NCBI GenBank assembly: GCA_016794985.1
Contig: JAEUIQ010000051.1
Location: 58,289-122,288, forward strand
Direction of reading: 5' to 3'
Length of the DNA stretch: 64,000 nucleotides
Source: Planctomycetaceae bacterium
GTDB lineage: Bacteria > Planctomycetota > Planctomycetia > Pirellulales > Pirellulaceae
Positions within the stretch are counted from its first letter, which is position 1, and the number at the start of each line of letters is the position of its first letter. The notes below the pieces were generated by a model. The model was not told the DNA's origin and ran no database searches. It saw only the letters and a list, made by a program, of their open reading frames with translations. Position numbers and translations under genes: made by a program. This document shows, piece by piece, positions 61,837-64,000 of the stretch.

Positions 61837-62874
61837 ATGACGAATTCACAGAACGATTCGAACGCCGTCGAGGCGACACCGCGGGGGAGTTCGCGTCGAT
61901 GGCTATGGTGTGGGGCTGTGCTCTTGGCAGCGGCCGGGATCGTGTATTGGAATCAGACTCCCGTGGCCGTCGAAGAAACAAAACAAAAGCTGGAATTCAA
62001 TTTTGCGGGAGCTGGAACGGGCACAGGAGAGGTGGGTGCAAACCGAGCCTCGGACGCCGCTGTTGCTAATCCGCTGGAGGCCGCACCGATCATCAAAGGC
62101 GGTATCACCGACCTGCTGAACGACCATCCGATTGCGGCCGCTGCGCATCCACTGGACCCCTTGCTTTTGATTGCCCAACGCGGTCTGGAGAATTTGCGCG
62201 GTTCGCTGCGCGATTATTCAGCGACATTGGAACGCCAAGAGCGTGTTGGGGATCAATTATTGCCCGCCGAGACCATCACGCTCAAGATTCGCCAAGGATT
62301 GACGGCCGAGCAAAACGGCGGGCAAGCTGTGGCACGAGGCATTTACACGCGTCACGAAGCACCGGCGTCACTTAAGGGGCAGGAAGCGATTTATGTCGAA
62401 GGTGCGAACGATGGCAATATTGTGGCGCACACCACCGGGCTCTTGAACCTGAAGCGTTTCTATTTGCCCCCGACAGGCTTTTTGGCGATGCGCGGCAGTC
62501 GCTATCCAATGACCGAAGCTGGCTTCGAGGTGTTGATTCAGCGAATGTTGGAGCGAGGCCAACGCGATCGCGATTTCGGACCGTGCGAAGTTCGTGTCGA
62601 TCGACTGGCCACGGTCAATAATCGAGCATGTACGATGTTTGAAATTGTTCATGACAAGCAGGAGGGGCCTTACGATTTCCATATCGCGCGAATTGCGATT
62701 GACGACCAGTTGAACCTGCCGATTCATTATGAATCGTACACCTGGCCCACGACTGCCGACGGCAAACCGGAGCTATTGGAGCGTTACACGTACACCGATA
62801 TACAGATCAACCCTGGCTTACCCGAAGAAACCTTCAGCCCCGACAACCCAGCCTATCAATATCCGAAACGCTGA
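61837..62874 (+). CDS. DUF1571 membrane-anchored/exported protein
   Basis: Product of 345 residues starting at ATG 61837 (GGAAAGAG just upstream; a TTG at 61822 is also in frame). One N-terminal helix (WLWCGAVLLAAAGIVYW) anchors it. A variable Ala/Gly-rich linker follows, then the DUF1571 domain: SLRDYSATLERQERVGDQLL, PSLKGQEAIYVEGANDG-like segment, and IAIDDQLNLPIHYESYTWP. The lipoprotein-binding-like LolA fold is proposed for the family. Planctomycete-typical. Monocistronic after the terminator. Confidence 0.85.
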   Translation: MTNSQNDSNAVEATPRGSSRRWLWCGAVLLAAAGIVYWNQTPVAVEETKQKLEFNFAGAGTGTGEVGANRASDAAVANPLEAAPIIKGGITDLLNDHPIAAAAHPLDPLLLIAQRGLENLRGSLRDYSATLERQERVGDQLLPAETITLKIRQGLTAEQNGGQAVARGIYTRHEAPASLKGQEAIYVEGANDGNIVAHTTGLLNLKRFYLPPTGFLAMRGSRYPMTEAGFEVLIQRMLERGQRDRDFGPCEVRVDRLATVNNRACTMFEIVHDKQEGPYDFHIARIAIDDQLNLPIHYESYTWPTTADGKPELLERYTYTDIQINPGLPEETFSPDNPAYQYPKR

Positions 62875-63190
62875 GTCCAGTTGTGTGGAAGGGTTGTTAA
62901 CGGAATTGCGGTCGCACTTGGAGAGTGCGGCGCAATTGGCCGAATTGTTGTCATCGTTCTGAACTTTGCCAATGTGCGGCTGGGCCGTTGGTCTTGAGGC
63001 ACATGCACGACCGCCGCTGATTTTGCTAGGCGAAGTCCGGATTCATCACTCGCCGCAATGACCCAACCGCTAGAGTTTTTGGCCGTGGAGCCAGTTACGC
63101 GTCTGGCACGTCTGCGTATATACCGATCGGCAAACTCTTAAACACCACGATCGCCAATTGGTAGGCAAGCGAAACCAAATGCCATCCGAC
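62875..63190. other. Intergenic region without recognised features
   Basis: 316 bases between two convergent genes. No terminator with a T-run, no repeat and no RNA gene were seen. Only short random frames. Confidence 0.35.
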
Positions 63191-64000
63191 TTAGTTGCTC
63201 GGCTTTCGATTCTGAAGCTTTTTCTGGAGGTCGGTCGTGATCGCTTGCAGCTCCTCTAAGGTGCAGTCCGACAAATCAGTGATGTTTGTCACCGGAATAT
63301 CGAGTAGATTCTGCAAGATGCGAATCGTTTTGATTTCGCCTTCGGTCTTGCCTTCGATCTTGCCTTCGTCGCGGGCCACGATGACGGCCCATTCTTGGTC
63401 GCGAATGGCCTTTTCTCTGGCATCGTACATCTTCTTGTCCTCCGTTTCTTCCGAAATCTTGATCAACTGCGTACTTGCCAACTGAAACGCCGCCTCGGGA
63501 AACAATTCCATCAACCGCTCAGGCTCGTATTCCTCCGCGTGGATCAACCAATACAGCCAACGTTGCAACGGAGTCGCCGAACCCAACTCGGTCTCCCTTA
63601 AATTGTACTTGCCCAACTCCAAGGTGTGAATCGACAAGGTGTCCGTCAATTCTCGCCCCGATTCTCGATCCGTCAAGACGAACCGATGATGGAGCTGGGG
63701 TGTTTCAGTCCACAATGTTTCCTTTAACAGCGCGATGACGACCACCGGCTTGAGTACCGTATACGGATCGCCCGCCCGCAGCTGCCCGGCATACTCTTCG
63801 CACCCGTAAAACACCAATCGCTGTACCAAACCCGGTCGCACAGCAATTTGAATCTCAATGTCGTAGATTACTCCGTTTTGGTCAGTCGCTTTGACGTCCA
63901 AGACGGACAGTTTATCTTGCTCGAAGTCTTGAAGGTTGAACGGGTTGAGGATCACGACATCAACAATCGGGACCTCGGATTTGAGGATTGCATTGAGCAA
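63191..64000 (-). CDS. Rpn-family PD-(D/E)XK nuclease/putative transposase, partial
   Basis: The frame is open at the right edge, so the N-terminus is outside the window; 269 residues are seen. The nuclease core is VLDVKATDQNGVIYDIEIQI, with the Asp and Glu-x-Gln of the PD-(D/E)XK fold, preceded by LNPFNLQDFEQDKLS. A helical second half follows (LQRWLYWLIHAEEYEPERL), then a Gly-Lys-Thr-Glu-Gly repeat (EGKIEGKTEGEI) and a C-terminal Leu-rich helix. The Rpn (YhgA-like) family promotes recombination and includes mobile-DNA-linked nucleases. No inverted repeats of a transposon were found inside the window. Confidence 0.85.
   Translation of the reverse strand: MLNAILKSEVPIVDVVILNPFNLQDFEQDKLSVLDVKATDQNGVIYDIEIQIAVRPGLVQRLVFYGCEEYAGQLRAGDPYTVLKPVVVIALLKETLWTETPQLHHRFVLTDRESGRELTDTLSIHTLELGKYNLRETELGSATPLQRWLYWLIHAEEYEPERLMELFPEAAFQLASTQLIKISEETEDKKMYDAREKAIRDQEWAVIVARDEGKIEGKTEGEIKTIRILQNLLDIPVTNITDLSDCTLEELQAITTDLQKKLQNRKPSN

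Overview
The window looks like chromosomal DNA from a member of the Planctomycetota, probably of the Pirellulales type. The evidence is the mix of families that are common in that phylum (DUF1570 metallopeptidase-like, DUF1571, DUF1844, DUF1338, squalene-cyclase-fold Tat proteins, YfhO, large exported proteins of unknown function), the fused SecDF, the moderately high GC content, and many single genes or short operons separated by long spacers. The genus cannot be fixed from sequence reading alone. No rRNA, convincing tRNA, CRISPR array, complete insertion sequence or prophage was seen.

Layout, left to right. 1-5 kb: the end of an SDR dehydrogenase, pgk, moaA and a Tat-exported prenyltransferase/squalene-cyclase-fold protein. 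4.3-12.4 kb (+): a DEAD-box RNA helicase with a long hairpin-rich leader, an FtsQ/POTRA-like single-pass membrane protein, a large exported protein of unknown function, and a methyltransferase/DUF2156 pair. 12.5-14.6 kb (-): an AT-richer accessory pair of secreted proteins behind a triple 20-bp repeat. 15-23.3 kb (-): an unusually long CsrA flanked by dispersed and hairpin repeats, then secDF, yajC, a DUF1805 gene and metG. 23.7-28.4 kb: two convergent polytopic membrane proteins. 28.4-33.9 kb (-): mcsB, mcsA, ileS and a small acidic protein. 34.5-38.4 kb (+): an HtrA-like protease, a catalytically broken HtrA-like paralogue and a Tat protein. 38.5-42.6 kb: a DUF1570 protein and, divergently, an exported protein plus a parvulin isomerase. 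43.1-46.8 kb: a small LITAF-like zinc/membrane protein, an unknown protein, a second extended CsrA, a His-rich lipoprotein and an alpha/beta hydrolase. 46.8-52.3 kb (-): DUF1338 dioxygenase, DJ-1/PfpI, UvrD-type helicase, DUF1844 and a HAD phosphatase. 52.5-53.1 kb: a decayed ParDE toxin-antitoxin locus. 53.3-57.8 kb (+): PhyH dioxygenase, FHA-GAF-PP2C phosphatase, TlpA-like thioredoxin and mobA. 58-64 kb: a direct-repeat region, a HerA/DUF87 ATPase, a glycine-rich RRM protein with a clear terminator, a DUF1571 protein and a truncated Rpn-family nuclease at the right edge.

Several genes share themes: protein export and envelope quality control (SecDF-YajC, HtrA pair, parvulin, TlpA-like), post-transcriptional regulation (two extended CsrA proteins, DEAD-box helicase, RRM protein), molybdenum cofactor synthesis (moaA and mobA, far apart), and protein arginine phosphorylation (McsA-McsB). 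The observations most worth following up are the two extended CsrA proteins with GGA-loop hairpins before csrA2, the ParDE locus caught in decay, the structured leader of the helicase gene, the broken HtrA paralogue, and the FtsQ-like protein in a phylum whose members generally lack FtsZ.
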